A DNA stretch of 64,000 nt. It comes from Phoenix dactylifera (taxonomy: Eukaryota > Streptophyta > Magnoliopsida > Arecales > Arecaceae). Position 1 is the first letter of the stretch, and each line of letters starts with the position of its first letter. The translations under genes were made by a program, and so were the position numbers. The stretch is taken from NCBI RefSeq assembly GCF_009389715.1, contig NC_052402.1, positions 20,840,956 through 20,904,955 on the forward strand, read 5' to 3'. The notes under the pieces were generated by a model. That model worked only from the letters and a program-made list of their open reading frames with translations, did not search any database and had not been told where the DNA came from. Below, piece after piece: positions 23,191 through 35,275 of this stretch.

Positions 23191-24535
23191 ACTTTTTGTA
23201 TATTTATAATATATATAGTTAAAAATAACAATGAACTTTTCTTTGATTTTTTTTTAAAAATAAAATTACTAATTGAGACATCTCCAGAATAAAAGGTTTA
23301 AATTTGTCTTTCCTGGAATCCCATCACTCATCTGATACTCAGTGATTTTTGAGGCCTGGGGCACTTTTATTTTATATTTTTTTCCCTTAAAGATGGTGGT
23401 GCTTAAAAGAGGAAAAAGGTGTAAAAAAAGTATAGGTGCTTGTGAGTGATAAAAAGATTTCCAGTCAAGGTTTAGATGATATTTTTATCCCGAAAAAAAC
23501 ACGAAAAAAAGTCTTCGCCGGCTACTGTCTCTGGTCTCCACCGTCCACCACCGTTTCATATTGATAGTTTCTAGAAATCAGTTTACCTAACATTCGGAGC
23601 TTTTTTTTCAAAGTTTTAACCGTCAATACAAATACCATTTTTTTTTCCTTTCAATATGATTATATTGAAAGGTTGCAACCATGAACCACATCTTTGCAGA
23701 CTTTCCATCTCATGCAATCTTGAAGCCAACTTTGACGGCTATATGGTTGCGAGCGACGGTAGGAATAGAGTGGGATTTGTGATTGAACGCCTAAATTTTA
23801 AGTTTGTAGTTGCCAGCAGAAGTTAGATTTTTGATATCTCAATTTTTAAGCAGAGTTGACGGCGATTTGGACATGTATTACCTACTGATGATAAGTTATG
23901 ATGGCTGACCTCATAGCTGTTGAGGGTGGTTTAGCCATCGTGACTAGGTTGATTCAAAGTCAGAGAGGATCAATAGATGCACAACCTCTTCTACACCGTA
24001 TGCGAAGGATTTCGAGAGAGCATGTATCTTTGAGCCCTAAGCATGTCTACCCAGAGGGCTACAGAGTGGGTTGCCTCTTGTACAGTCGAGTATTTTGAAA
24101 AAAAAACAAAAAAACTATTGTTGGGGTTGACCTTGGGATTATTTTATTTTCTAATTTTATTATATTTATTCATGCGACATAGGTTTGAATATGATCCATC
24201 TATTTTATGAAAAAAAAAATGTTTTACTATCATACCATCATCAGGAATCAAAGCTCCGTCCTGATCAAAATTTGACAGCTCTGATATGATGACTTCGTTC
24301 CTCTCTACGGCCCTGGCGAGTGGAGGCCACACTTTCCCCAGCCGTGCCGTTCTCTCCTAGACCTCGTCCCACCGCTAACTCCCGTTTCTTTCATTCCTTT
24401 CTCTTTTCTTTTCCCCAAGACAACCCTTAGGAGATCGCCAAAGACTCCTCTCTCTTCTTTCCTTTGCTCTCGGCAAGAAAGTTGAAGTTGAAGCTGAAGC
24501 TTTGTTGTTGGGGACTTCGCAGAGGAGACGAGGAG
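23191..24535. other. Intergenic region and leader of the TMEM14/FAX-like gene
   Basis: AT-rich to about 24290, then a C/T-rich leader-like segment (24300-24535, e.g. tttctttcattcctttctc) fitting a promoter and 5' UTR. No TATA box or motif was assigned with confidence. Confidence 0.4.
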
Positions 24536-27500
24536 ATGCACGACTTCTGCTTCACGATCCCGTACGGGCTCCTGATCCTGGTGGGAGGGCTCGTGGGCTA
24601 CGCGCGGAGGGGAAGCACCGCCTCGCTGGCCGGCGGCGCTGGCTCCGGCCTCCTCCTCCTCCTCGCCGGCTTCGTCAGCCTTAAGGCCTTCGAGAAGCGC
24701 CGCAACTCCTCCCTCGCCCTGATCCTTGAGACAGGTGTGCAACTACTCTCAATTGATTCGTCCAGCCTTTTACAATCTCCTCGATCCATTTCCCTTCGTT
24801 TGATTTCTTTTGGCCATCGGATTCTATTGCATTTTTTTTGTTGATATCTATGCTTTAGATATATTTTTTATTTTGCTGAATTATGTTTACTTCGTATTGA
24901 GGAAGCGATCGATCAATAGATTTGTGAGCCAAATAATAGATGGTTCTCTATTTTCTTCTATCTCCTTCTTTATTCTATTCAAAATATGATAAATGGCAAG
25001 GTCTAGTGACAGTGCAATTGGTCTACGAGATTAGGACTCACTGTTTTCCTTTTTATAACACCTTTTCTCTAATATAGCAGCTTTTCGTAATAAAGAATGG
25101 ATGGTATTTCTAAGGAGTCATATGCTCAAGGAGGAAATAGAAGCTATCATGTGAAGTTTAGATAGATTCATATGACTTGAAAGTTCTCGTCTGCGTGTCT
25201 AATTGAGCTATCTTAATACTATCTTATAAAGTTTTTTTTTCATTCAGAAAGGAAAGTTTAGCATATTTATGAGAGATGTTGGCTAGGTGATGTGTTTTGC
25301 AATTCAGGTGGTAGGTCACAGTTTCTGGATTAAGTTGTTTATTATAAGTAAAGCAATGACATTTTAATACATGCTACTTCTCCAGTTTACTAGCTACTTC
25401 CCAGTTCATTTTTATCTCCTCTGATAAATGATAACCGCTAAGGAGGTGATTTTATGTCTCACGGATGATTGGAGGTGGGAATTCATTTGGTCATTAAGAG
25501 TGAAGATTTTAACCCTTTCTTGATTTAATAATGCAATTTCTGTTCTCTGGCAAGCAAGGGAGGGATAGGAGACACAAGGTGTGAAATTGCAATCTAAAAG
25601 GTAGTTTAGTGGGAAGTGTTAGTGCCGGTTGCAATGGTGCAGACTTATCAATGATAATTTATGGAATACTAATTGAAGTTTTATCTAGATACAATTGACT
25701 TTTGGATAGATCTCTAGAGGGCATTTTTTTAAGAAGGGCAATATAAAAAAACTAAGAGGGTCGTGTATCACTTAAGTGGAGGCTGCTTCGTGTTTATCTT
25801 GAGTGGCATAAAAGGGTGAAAGTGATGACAAGGTCGAAAATCCCAAAACTTTGTGCGGATGCATGACCATAGTCATGACGAAATGGAGATTTCCAGCATC
25901 GAAGGCTTTATAATAGCCAGAAAACTCACATTATCACTGTACCTGAATCAATTTCTATGTGTTAACTTGAGCAATTGCTGATCCTGGATTCTAGTTAATC
26001 CCTAGTATACATATCTGAAGCCTTGGACTATGGGTGGTGCACACTTCTCTGATGGTACATAGGGTTGAATTTGGGAAGTTGGGACATGCTAAAAAATATT
26101 TCTAGCTTGGTAGAGGTAGTTTTGAGGGTGAACATGAGAAAATTCGACTTCTGAGAATATCTGAGTTGGTGTTTTTTTGGTGAATATCCAAAGTCCATGG
26201 TGATTATTAACAAAATATACTTAGGTCCGCAAACTGGATTCTTATTTGTCACTCATGATTAAGTTATCTCTGCTGTCTGAGAAGGGGTCTTGTTGTATCA
26301 TGAAGTGATCACATTAATATAAAGAGGACAGTTTTAAATAGATAATGCTTTTCCCCATTTTTCATAGGCACATTGTCAATGGAAATGATTCTATATATTG
26401 ATAGTTACAATATTGCATCACTTTTGACTTTGATTGTGAATCTACGAACTCTATTTGAGATTTGTTTGTTGGCTTCCTAAGTTTGCAGTAGCATAGATAC
26501 TTATTATGTTGCCACTTTTGCTTTAGGATCTCTCTTCCAGCCAACAGTAGATAATTGCTCTGAAAATCTGAAAATTGTGATGCACATTGGTGCTCACTGC
26601 ATATGGTATCCATGTTGAGTTGATTTTGCAATCGGAATTTTGGAACAAATGTCTTGCTAATAGAGCCAAGGTCTTCATTTTAAGCTTCAGTTAGAGCAAG
26701 TCTCCAGTATATGTGGCTCAAAATTTGACAAAGATTGTAGCTTCCTTAGGATCCATCTTTGTAACCGTAGTAGGGTCAAAGGCTTCTGTAATTTGAAAAG
26801 ACTTGAAACATGTAATGATTGTCATTGTATTCTGGGTTTCTTCTTCATTCAAACTACTGAAAATGAATACCACTTTGTCAAAAGACTTGGGATACACCGA
26901 ACTTGAAACTAGTGGCTGGAGATCCTGTTTACATTTGTTCAGCATCATCCCTCCAACTTCCAAAAGAGATGATGTCATGTGAACAGGACTTGGCTAACAA
27001 CTGTTAGCAAAGTTGGTTGGCACCTTTCCCATAGAGGCTTGCCCTTCAGGAGGTCCGGGGTCAAATCCTTGGTATTGCTCAAAAAAAAAAAAAAAAAAAA
27101 AAACACAGCGAACATGACTTAAATCCGATGGTGGGCACCCCTCTTCTAAAGATTTGCTCTTGGGGGAGGTTCAGTATTCCAACAATGGTGGTGGCACATT
27201 ACTGCCATCTCTCTCTCTCTCAAGGTGCGGTGATAGCTCTATGTAACTTTGATATTACAAAGTATTCAAATATTTTGTTTTTGTTATTCTCAGTAGCATC
27301 TGAACTAGGAATTAGATAATCTTGCTTAGTTTAAGAGTTCATTGAACAACCTTGAAAAGCAGTAACATAGCTGCCTTACTTTTCACTCTGAACTGACAAA
27401 AGCATTTCCTTCAGATATCAGAAGCATTCTTTTAATGTCAATGAGAGGACTTGATTGGAAAAAACAACAAGAAGTTATATTTTTGCTTTTCCTTTTTAAT

Positions 27501-29294
27501 CTTATTTTAAATGCTCTGGTTGTTATAAATTTTTTTCTGTTAATTTTTGATAATTGCCTTCTTGGACTAATATTGACTGACTCATCTAATTTGTTGGTGG
27601 TACTAAATCAAGAAAAAGAACTTTATTACTTATTTTTCTTTTTTTCCCCATCTACTTACTATTTTCTCCTTTCCATTGTTTGACATTATCTTCTTGCTAC
27701 TGTCTGCAACACAGTTTGTGCCCTTATATTAGCATATGTTATGGGGCAAAGATACCTTGAAACATTCAAGATAATGCCAGCTGGGGTAGTTGCTGCTCTC
27801 AGGTTTGCCCAGTTGAATATCTAGTCAATTTGCTATTGATATCCATCATATTTTGCATGTTAGTTTCTATCCTCAATTATTGGTTTTCACTAAACTGTTC
27901 CATAATCAGGTGTCTCATAGGTGCTATCCACTGGTCGGGCTCTGCTACCACTTATTTGAATAATTATATACGTATGCACACGTGCACATATTGGCTAACG
28001 GATTATATCCTCTTTTATAACACTTATGTAAGACATCGATATATGGGAAACATACATTGACATAAAAAAAAAAAAAAATCCATAGGGAATTACTGAGATT
28101 TAGCTTCTCAAGCTACGTATGCACGGGGTTTCTCTTTGAAAATTGATTATTGAATATTTCATACTTAATAGTAAAACTAGGCAGAGAATGTATGGCTGTT
28201 GACGGTATTGTCATTGTAAAGGTTGGTGTCAAATAGAAGTTTTGGAGGTGCATTTTGGTTAACTTAATAATGTAGGAGTCTTCTGTAATTAAAAATATAT
28301 ATGGAGAATATGGTCAAATAAAAAATAATGTCTTTTTACACAGACATGCTCCTATAAACATCAAATGGTGAAACATCTTAGGACTTTCCTAGCAACTTAA
28401 GATTTAAGTTTGGTGTTTTCTCAAGAAAACGATATGTGCTTCGTGTCAGCCTCCTCACTGTCTCAGTGTTGAGATGGTAACTTAGAAGTTACTAACTAGA
28501 ATTAATGGTCTTGTTGAATCCATATAAGGAGCTGCAAAAGTTTGATGTGGAGTAAACTAGAATCTTTTTCCTTTCTCTTTTTAGTTTTCCTTCCTTGGTA
28601 CGTTGGTTCTTTCTTTCTTTTTTCTTGGTTAACGGGAACCCAATAAAACAAATACTGCAGGATCTGTTGAAACATTATAGTTAATAGTTGACATTCACTG
28701 ATTCAACCTATAAATCTTGTTCTAAGAAACTAATGATTCTGCAAATTTAAAACTATCCTGATATGCTACTGTGAAACTGGAACATAAATTAATGTATCCC
28801 TACTTCTTAACTTTGGGCAAGCTTACCCTTTCCTGGCATCAAACTAAATTAAACTTGACATCAAACTACAGTACTACAGAAATTGATTCATGTACCTGAC
28901 ACTAATGAAGAAGTCAAAATTAAGCAGAATTTTGTTTGAAATTCTTTTCCTGTGAGCTAAGAAACGGCAACCAGTTTTCACGGAGCAAGCCTACTTGTTT
29001 GTCTCCACACTTTAATTTACTGTTGGCCTTCTCCTGACAGGTGTATCTTTTGCTTCATAAACTTTTGGATAAGCATGAAAAATATAGTTTTTTTGAAGGG
29101 TTATTTGTTCTCCTTTTTTTTCTATTAGCATCATGTGATCATGCTTTATGTTTCATGTTGTGTTAATAACACAATTTGTCGCATTTATATGTCACATCCT
29201 GAACATTGTGTTCCCTTGCAGTGCACTGATGTCTGGATTCTACCTTTACAAGATTGCAACTGGTGGCAACCATATCCCATCCAAGGCAGAGTAA
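24536..29294 (+). CDS. TMEM14/FAX-type small membrane protein, 119 aa
   Basis: Exons 24536-24734, 27715-27802 and 29222-29294 join in frame (G|TT for Val 67, AG|T for Ser 97). The product is almost wholly hydrophobic helices: IPYGLLILVGGLVGYA, the Gly/Leu-rich GGAGSGLLLLLAGFVSL, LALILET-VCALILAYVMG and PAGVVAAL-SALMSGFYLY. This Gly-rich four-helix pattern, the R-Y-x-x-T-x-K-x-M-P-A-G word and the 119-aa length fit the TMEM14 (UPF0136) family, the FAX (fatty acid export) proteins of plants. With no chloroplast-targeting extension, it fits the short FAX5-7 type, proposed to act at ER or other non-plastid membranes; substrate is inferred only. Exon 1 is markedly GC-rich (CTCCTCCTC codons), exons 2-3 AT-rich. 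Intron 1 is 2.98 kb and holds a SINE. Confidence 0.88.
26992..27109 (+). mobile_element. Short SINE with poly-A tail and target duplication
   Basis: A roughly 90-bp tRNA-like body (gttggttggcacc as box A-like, ggggtcaaatcc as box B) is followed by a poly-A run (27081-27103). It is flanked by 11-bp near-identical repeats, gaacaggactt (26981-26991) and gaacatgactt (27110-27120). These are the marks of LINE-mobilised insertion. It lies in intron 1 of the TMEM14/FAX-like gene. Confidence 0.72.
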
Positions 29295-30344
29295 ACTTGT
29301 CAGTTGAAATTTCAAACCAACAACGTGCTTTAGGGAAAGTAACATGTAACGTGAATCAGGTTCTTGTTTTGTAAGTTTTCTCAGTTGTATTCCTTGCTGA
29401 AGGATAGTCATATCTTAACGGCATGCATACTTTAAAAAGCATGTGCTTGGTGTTTGTCTTGAAAGAAAATGAAAGTTCACTAATGCATAGGTAGTCCCAT
29501 TAGATTGTTTATATTGTCATTTTGATGATTACATTAAAATGAACATCCTCTTAAGGTGGATGCTGTTTTTCATCACGACTAAAAGAAAACAGCATGGGAT
29601 AACTTTGCCATTTCTGTGCTTTATTTTGCAAAGATGTGGTCTTGGTACCATTGAAGGCAATCCTTCATTGTCTCTTGATCTCCACAACTGATGCCTCTGC
29701 TTGTGGAATGTCATCCTTATTGCAAAGGTTGCTTTCGTTGATCTTTGGATTCACTACTGCTTGGCTTCTTTTAGTGTTTTTTTCTCATGCTGATGAGAAC
29801 TGCATAAATGCACTGTCAAATTGCCAGCTTTTGGTCTGCCTTTCTTTCTATGCCCATTTTTACCCTGAATCACATTTTTTATCTCTCAGTTGAGTATGGA
29901 TGATCTTAAGCAGGCAATGATTTCTGAAACCAAAGCTGGCTTTCATTTCTTTTTTATTTCTTTACATTTGAACTTGGCATCCATTTCTATCTATTCAGTG
30001 AACCTTTAAGCTTTGGACTGCAGCAATTTAGAAAATCCATCTTCCAGATGGTGATCTTTCAGTATCTTATGCAATTGTGGGATATTCATTATGATTCCTT
30101 CAACTCAGCTGGGGGAAGGAGATTGGGGAAGGGAGGAGGGATTGGAGAGGCAATGAACATGTTCATAACGTCTTCCGGATATTGGAAGTCATCATAAATG
30201 GATTGTATATTTGTGATATTTCACATGTTAATGTTTTTTTAATAGTTCAGCCTTAATGCTGACTTTCAGTTATTCCTTTAACAGGCAGTTCCTGCTGATT
30301 CTTACATTCATGAACAGGATTTTTCATGATTGTCCATAGCTCAG
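29295..30344 (+). other. FAX-like 3' UTR and intergenic DNA
   Basis: Sequence after the stop at 29292-29294. T-rich, with no coding continuity and no bounded repeat. The transcript end is not defined. Confidence 0.4.
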
Positions 30345-31130
30345 CATCATTGGTGGTGCAGTAAATGGCTTCTGAATTGTTAGACCATCCCAAGTCTGCT
30401 TGCATTATTTTAATTTAATTTGGTGCGTCCTATGGGTTTAACAGAGCTAGCTACCTGAAATCTAAAGTCTTCACCCTTTGCACCTCACATTCTCCACCCC
30501 GCCATGCATCTCATCCTTGCGAGAGTACATATGGCGGTGTGATTCTTCTTGAGTACCATGTGGTCAGTCAAATCTTCTAGCTCAATTTTACCATGGCTTG
30601 CTAACTCTACCAGAGATAACTACTCTTAGGTGATCTAATGCTACTAAGAGAACTGGATTCATTTTATGAGAAGTCATGACAGTGTTGGTGCTGCATGCAT
30701 TGTATCATTTCTTTGCAAGTTATGGATGGCAGGATTGCAAGTTTTGAACATATCCACTGCGCTAATACATATCTTAGTTTAGAATGTTTGATACCAAATT
30801 CCTAGGAACCATGTACGACTTTCTCTTTCCCTTGTTCATCCACGTCTTACTGTTACTGAGCAATCGGAATTGGCAACTTATTATCTGCTGGATAACCCAT
30901 TCAGAGTTCAGGCTCTATTTGGTGAAACTAGCTTTGTTGATAGAATCCTTGATCATGACTTCATGATTTCATTGATTATACATAGCCGATGCCCCTCGGG
31001 GCTTCTCAATCTTTCTGGATAAATTTAAGGGTGTCTCTCTTGCCAGTTGGAAGGCAAACTTGGTTTCCTCGAGCTCACGGACTGGTTTGCAACTTTGTAT
31101 GACCAACCTAGATTTTATCCTTGTTCTTGA
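30345..31130 (+). repeat. Diverged direct duplication, copy A
   Basis: Shares ordered blocks with copy B about 1.05 kb downstream: gcagtaaatggcttctgaattg / gcaacagccggtttctgagttg, tttgcacctcac / ctgcacctcata, gctaatacatatcttagttta / gctaatatcttagttta, and the ggaaggcaaac / ggaaggaaaac block. Identity is modest. It may be a decayed transposon; no ends or proteins are recognised. Confidence 0.6.
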
Positions 31131-31404
31131 GTCATCACAATGAGAAATTATACCCTAGCTCCAGTCTACCAGCTCAGCTGTAGACCAGGCCTATAGAGGC
31201 CCACCATATGGAGCTACAGAATTGAGGGTAGTATTTTCACATGCCTTGTTCTAGGCACGCCTCTTCATCTTTTTTTCCAGTTTCTTGTATTACTTATTTC
31301 TATTTTTTTAATTTACTTTGAATTTTATTGCATGCAATTATCAGCAATTTTAACATAATCTGGAAAATAGTTTCCAATAATATCATGAACGTCAGTTAGG
31401 TATT

Positions 31405-32175
31405 GCCACTGGTGCAACAGCCGGTTTCTGAGTTGCTGTGCCATCCTAAAGTTTTATAGTTTAATTAGATGTCTCCTGCATGACACGATTAATAGAGGGA
31501 GTGCATCTTATTGTAACCGTTGGCCCTCTGCACCTCATACTAATCACCACCCTTACTATGTCTCATTCCTGTAGAGCACACCTGGTGTACTGTTGCGATG
31601 CTGCTTCATTGCTACTTGGTTAGTCACTCTTTCCTTCATTTTTTCCATGGTTTACCCACACTATCAATGATCACAATTAAGACTACTAGGTTTATTCCAT
31701 ATTTAGGTTTGGTATCTGCTTGGCCGCAAGATCCAGCAGAAGATGTTGCTGGGTTTCTAGCAAGGTGGGATGCCATGATGGTGAAGGTTGTTTGTGCATC
31801 TTCTCATTTTCGAGAAGTTTTGGAATGACATGCTCGCAAATTCCAACCATATTTGCCAAGCTAATATCTTAGTTTACAATGCTTTGGATTCCAAATTCTC
31901 AGGAAGCATCTACTCTTAGTTCTACCAAATTCTTAGGTAGGGTGAGCCAACTCGGTTGATCCTTTCTTTTTTTTTCTTTTATTCTTGAGAAAAGATATCT
32001 GTTGATCATTTGTCTCATCCATCCTTTAATTTTTAGGGTCTCTCATTTCATTATCACCAAGCAGCTTTCCTTGAAGCCTTTGATTATTAGTAAGGAGGGT
32101 CTCGCTAGTCAATGGGAAGGAAAACCTGGAATACTAAAACTCACCCAACTTTAATTTTGTCCTAGCTGTGGAGGC
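31405..32175 (+). repeat. Diverged direct duplication, copy B
   Basis: Partner of copy A at 30345-31130 with the same block order and orientation. The short ORF at 31598-31828 lies inside it and is not supported as a gene. Confidence 0.6.
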
Positions 32176-32290
32176 ATCTTAGCTTTCAGATAGATTGGAT
32201 ACCATGTCATTTTCCAGCAAATATATGATGGGACAATCTACTACTTGCTTATTATCCTCCTCTCCATCATTGCCTCTCCTCTCTTTGTCC

Positions 32291-32302
32291 GTGTTTAATA
32301 AA
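32291..32302 (+). promoter_or_regulatory. Possible TATA-like element of the P450 gene
   Basis: GTTTAATAAAAA about 105 bp upstream of the start codon at 32404, which would place initiation near 32330 and give a 5' UTR of about 70 nt. The motif is AT-rich but not a canonical TATAAA, so this is tentative. Confidence 0.28.
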
Positions 32303-32403
32303 AACTAGTGCAACCACTCAGACTTGCCAAAGCCATCAACCTGCAAAACTACAAAATAGAATCTTGAGGACAAGCAAGGACATGAATAAAATGGCACCAC
32401 TGA

Positions 32404-35275
32404 ATGATTCAACCTTTAACTCTTTTAAAGCCTGGCCACATTCTTAACATCTCCACTCTTCCAATGGCTATTGTAGCCTTGCTAGTTCTCTTCCTTTCCT
32501 TGCTGCCTATCATCCATCTTCTAACCAAAGAAAGAAGCTCATCAAAAAGACTCCCTCCTGGTTCTCTAGGCCTTCCCATCATTGGCCAGAGCCTCGGCCT
32601 TCTCCGAGCCATGCGGGCCAACACCGGCGAGCAATGGCTCGAGAAAAGAATAGAAAAGTATGGGCCAATCTCGAAGCTATCACTCTTCGGGACGCCGACA
32701 ATCTTTCTGACCGGTCCGGCAGCAAACAAGTTCGTATTCATGAATGAAGCATTGGTTCCCCAGCAGCCAAGTTCTATTACCAGGATACTGGGCAAGAAGT
32801 CCATAATTGAATTGGCTGGAGAGGATCACAAGCGTGTGAGAGCAGCAATAATGCAGTTCCTGAAGCCAGATGTGTTGAAGAATTACGTGGGCAAAATTGA
32901 CTGGGAGGTCAGGCATCATCTCAAGGTGAATTGGATCGCCCGGCAGACCGTCATGGTATGGTTGTTATCTTGCCTGTCATAAGAAAAAATAATACTACTC
33001 ACAGTCCAAAAAAAAAAAAGAAAAATATGCAAAAAGAATCTGAAAAAGAAAAGCAATTTTGATGTGTTAACATCGTTATAATTCAAGGTAATAATTCGAT
33101 CATGATGCTGAATTGTTAATAGGTATGAGGGTTGCTAGTTGGGACTATTACTCACAAAAAATGGAACAAAGGAGGCGATCGCGACAATTTAGAGTCATAA
33201 CGTTTGCATCACGTATACGTGCATAACCAATATTTTGCTATTATCCTTCTATATTAACTGGTATCAGCATTTCGTCATAATCTAGAAGCCTTATGGCTTA
33301 ACTATATTAACAAGAAACAGTGATTTAAAAGACTAACAGTAGAGGTGAGGCGGCCAGCATGAAAACATGGCAACATGATTTGAAAAATGTAAGCCTCAAA
33401 TATTCATTTCCACTAATTATAGATAACACAATGGCGATAGGAATATTCCTCATGAACTCTTCTAAATCATCAATTGCTCTCCACTAAGAGTTAAGAAGCT
33501 TAAGGTATCTAGTATAGACTAGAATCTCAAAATTTCATAGAGAACAGAAACGGGGAATAGAAGAAACGAGTCTACAATTTTCTGGAGGGCATGACAATCA
33601 TTTAATGATCAATGAAATCATAAGGTAAGTTTTATGTCTTTAATCTTAAAAGGACACTAGTGAGCAAAATAAGAATCTTACGCTTCTATTTTGCCAAGTT
33701 TTATACTTCTAATATATCTTATACCTCTCTTCTTTGCCTTAAAAACTATTGTAAAGGATATGCTTCGATTCAAAAATGTAAGCCTCAGCAAGCGATTTCA
33801 AGGTGGAAGGAAGCCTGAGTCTGTTTTCTACCGCCTTGTCTTGAATCATTTTGACTCTCAAGCTAGCTTCTCCAGACAAAAGAGAGGCCACAAATGCTCA
33901 CTAACTAGTTTACGAGGCCATGGGACCAATTACTTCTGGTAGAGCACAGATACAAACACGGTATTGATATCCTTGGAACTATTTGCAGGTGATGCCTTTA
34001 ATGAAGTGTCTCACGTTCGACATCATATGCTCCCTTATGTTCGGGTTGAAGAGGGGTCCCATGCGAGAAGGCCTGGCGAAGGATTTTGCGGACATGCTGG
34101 CGGGAATGTGGGCGGTGCCCCTGAACCTGCCCTTCACCCACTTCAGCAGGAGCCTGAGAGCGAGCCAGCGGGCTCGAAAGGTGCTCGCCGGAATCACCCG
34201 AGAGAGAAGGTCCATGGCGGCCCAAGGCCAGGACTCCTCCGGCGAAGAAGACCTCATCACCCGTCTGCTCACCTTGGGTGGTGAAGATGGCCCCGATGGA
34301 TTAACCGATGAAGAAATCGTGGACAACGCGATGCTCGTCATGGTCGCTGGTCATGACACCTCGTCCATCCTCATGACCTTTATGATCCGCCACCTCGCCA
34401 AGGATCAAGTCACCTGTGACGCCGTCGTTCATGGTAACAAATCTTTTTGCTTGTTATCTATGATTTCATATGAGTTATTTAAATGATTGCCTCATTTTTT
34501 ATTTTTTAAGAATTGTTCTCCATTTTGTCACATTCTTCACCCTCCTCTCAATGCAAGGAAGCCCACAAAATGTTCATTAATTAGTGGCAACTCTGGTATA
34601 TACCCGAAGGAATCGAGTTATTGATTTTTTTTATATGTGTTCTTCTCTCACTTGGAATTCTTATGCTGTGGACTGCAGAGCAGGAAGAGATAGCCAAGAG
34701 CAAGGCCCCGGGGGAGGCTCTAACATGGGATGATCTTTACAAGATGAAGTATACGTGGCGAGTTGCACTGGAGATACTAAGGATGATCCCTCCACTGTTT
34801 GGGAACTTTCGAAGAGCTCTGAGAGATGTTGAGTTTGATGGGTACCTCATACCAAAAGGGTGGCAGGTAGGGAGAGAACTTGAATAATTTTGTTACTCAT
34901 TGTTACTTTTGAATGGAAGATTTTTAGCCATTCTCATCGAACTTGAAGTTTGTCCCTCTAATGCTTTAGGTGTTCTGGGCATCAAGCATAACACATATGG
35001 ACACTAAGATTTTCCAAGAACCATGTAAATTTGATCCAACACGATTTGAGAACCAATCATCAATTCCACCTTACTGCTTTGTGGCATTTGGAAGCGGGCC
35101 ACGAATTTGCCCCGGCAGTGAGTTTGCAAGAATAGAGACACTCGTCACAATGCACTACCTAGTTACGAGATTCAAATGGAAATTGTGCTGCAAAGACGAT
35201 GTTTTTAGCAGGGATCCAATGCCATCACCTTCTCGAGGGCTTCCAATCCAGCTCGAGCAGAAGAATAATCTATGA
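32404..35275 (+). CDS. Cytochrome P450, CYP716-like (CYP85 clan), 496 aa
   Basis: Exons 32404-32955, 33989-34433, 34679-34866 and 34970-35275 keep frame with GT-AG borders (one codon split G|AG). Visible in order: N-terminal membrane anchor (residues 21-41), Pro-rich hinge ([13 protein letters not shown], 50-62), I-helix oxygen-binding motif AGHDTS (304-309), K-helix ExxR (E364, R367), PxRF (418-421) and heme loop [10 protein letters not shown] with Cys442. All catalytic signatures are intact, so an ER-bound monooxygenase is predicted. The [14 protein letters not shown] and [20 protein letters not shown] stretches are typical of CYP716-like enzymes, which oxidise triterpenes and related isoprenoids; the substrate here is not deducible. 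CYP728 is an alternative. An ATG at 32392 lies out of frame upstream and opens a short overlapping uORF. Confidence 0.92.

Noticed and set aside
24305-24742. 145-codon minus-strand ORF
   Set aside because: Antisense shadow of GC-rich exon 1 of the FAX-like gene.
29636-29893. 85-codon Leu/Phe/Ser-rich ORF as a membrane protein
   Set aside because: T-rich sequence gives hydrophobic residues by chance; no family words, splice context or leader.
33964-34341. Extra ORFs on both strands at the P450 second exon
   Set aside because: Shadows of GC-rich exon 2; splice phase and P450 motifs fix the other frame.
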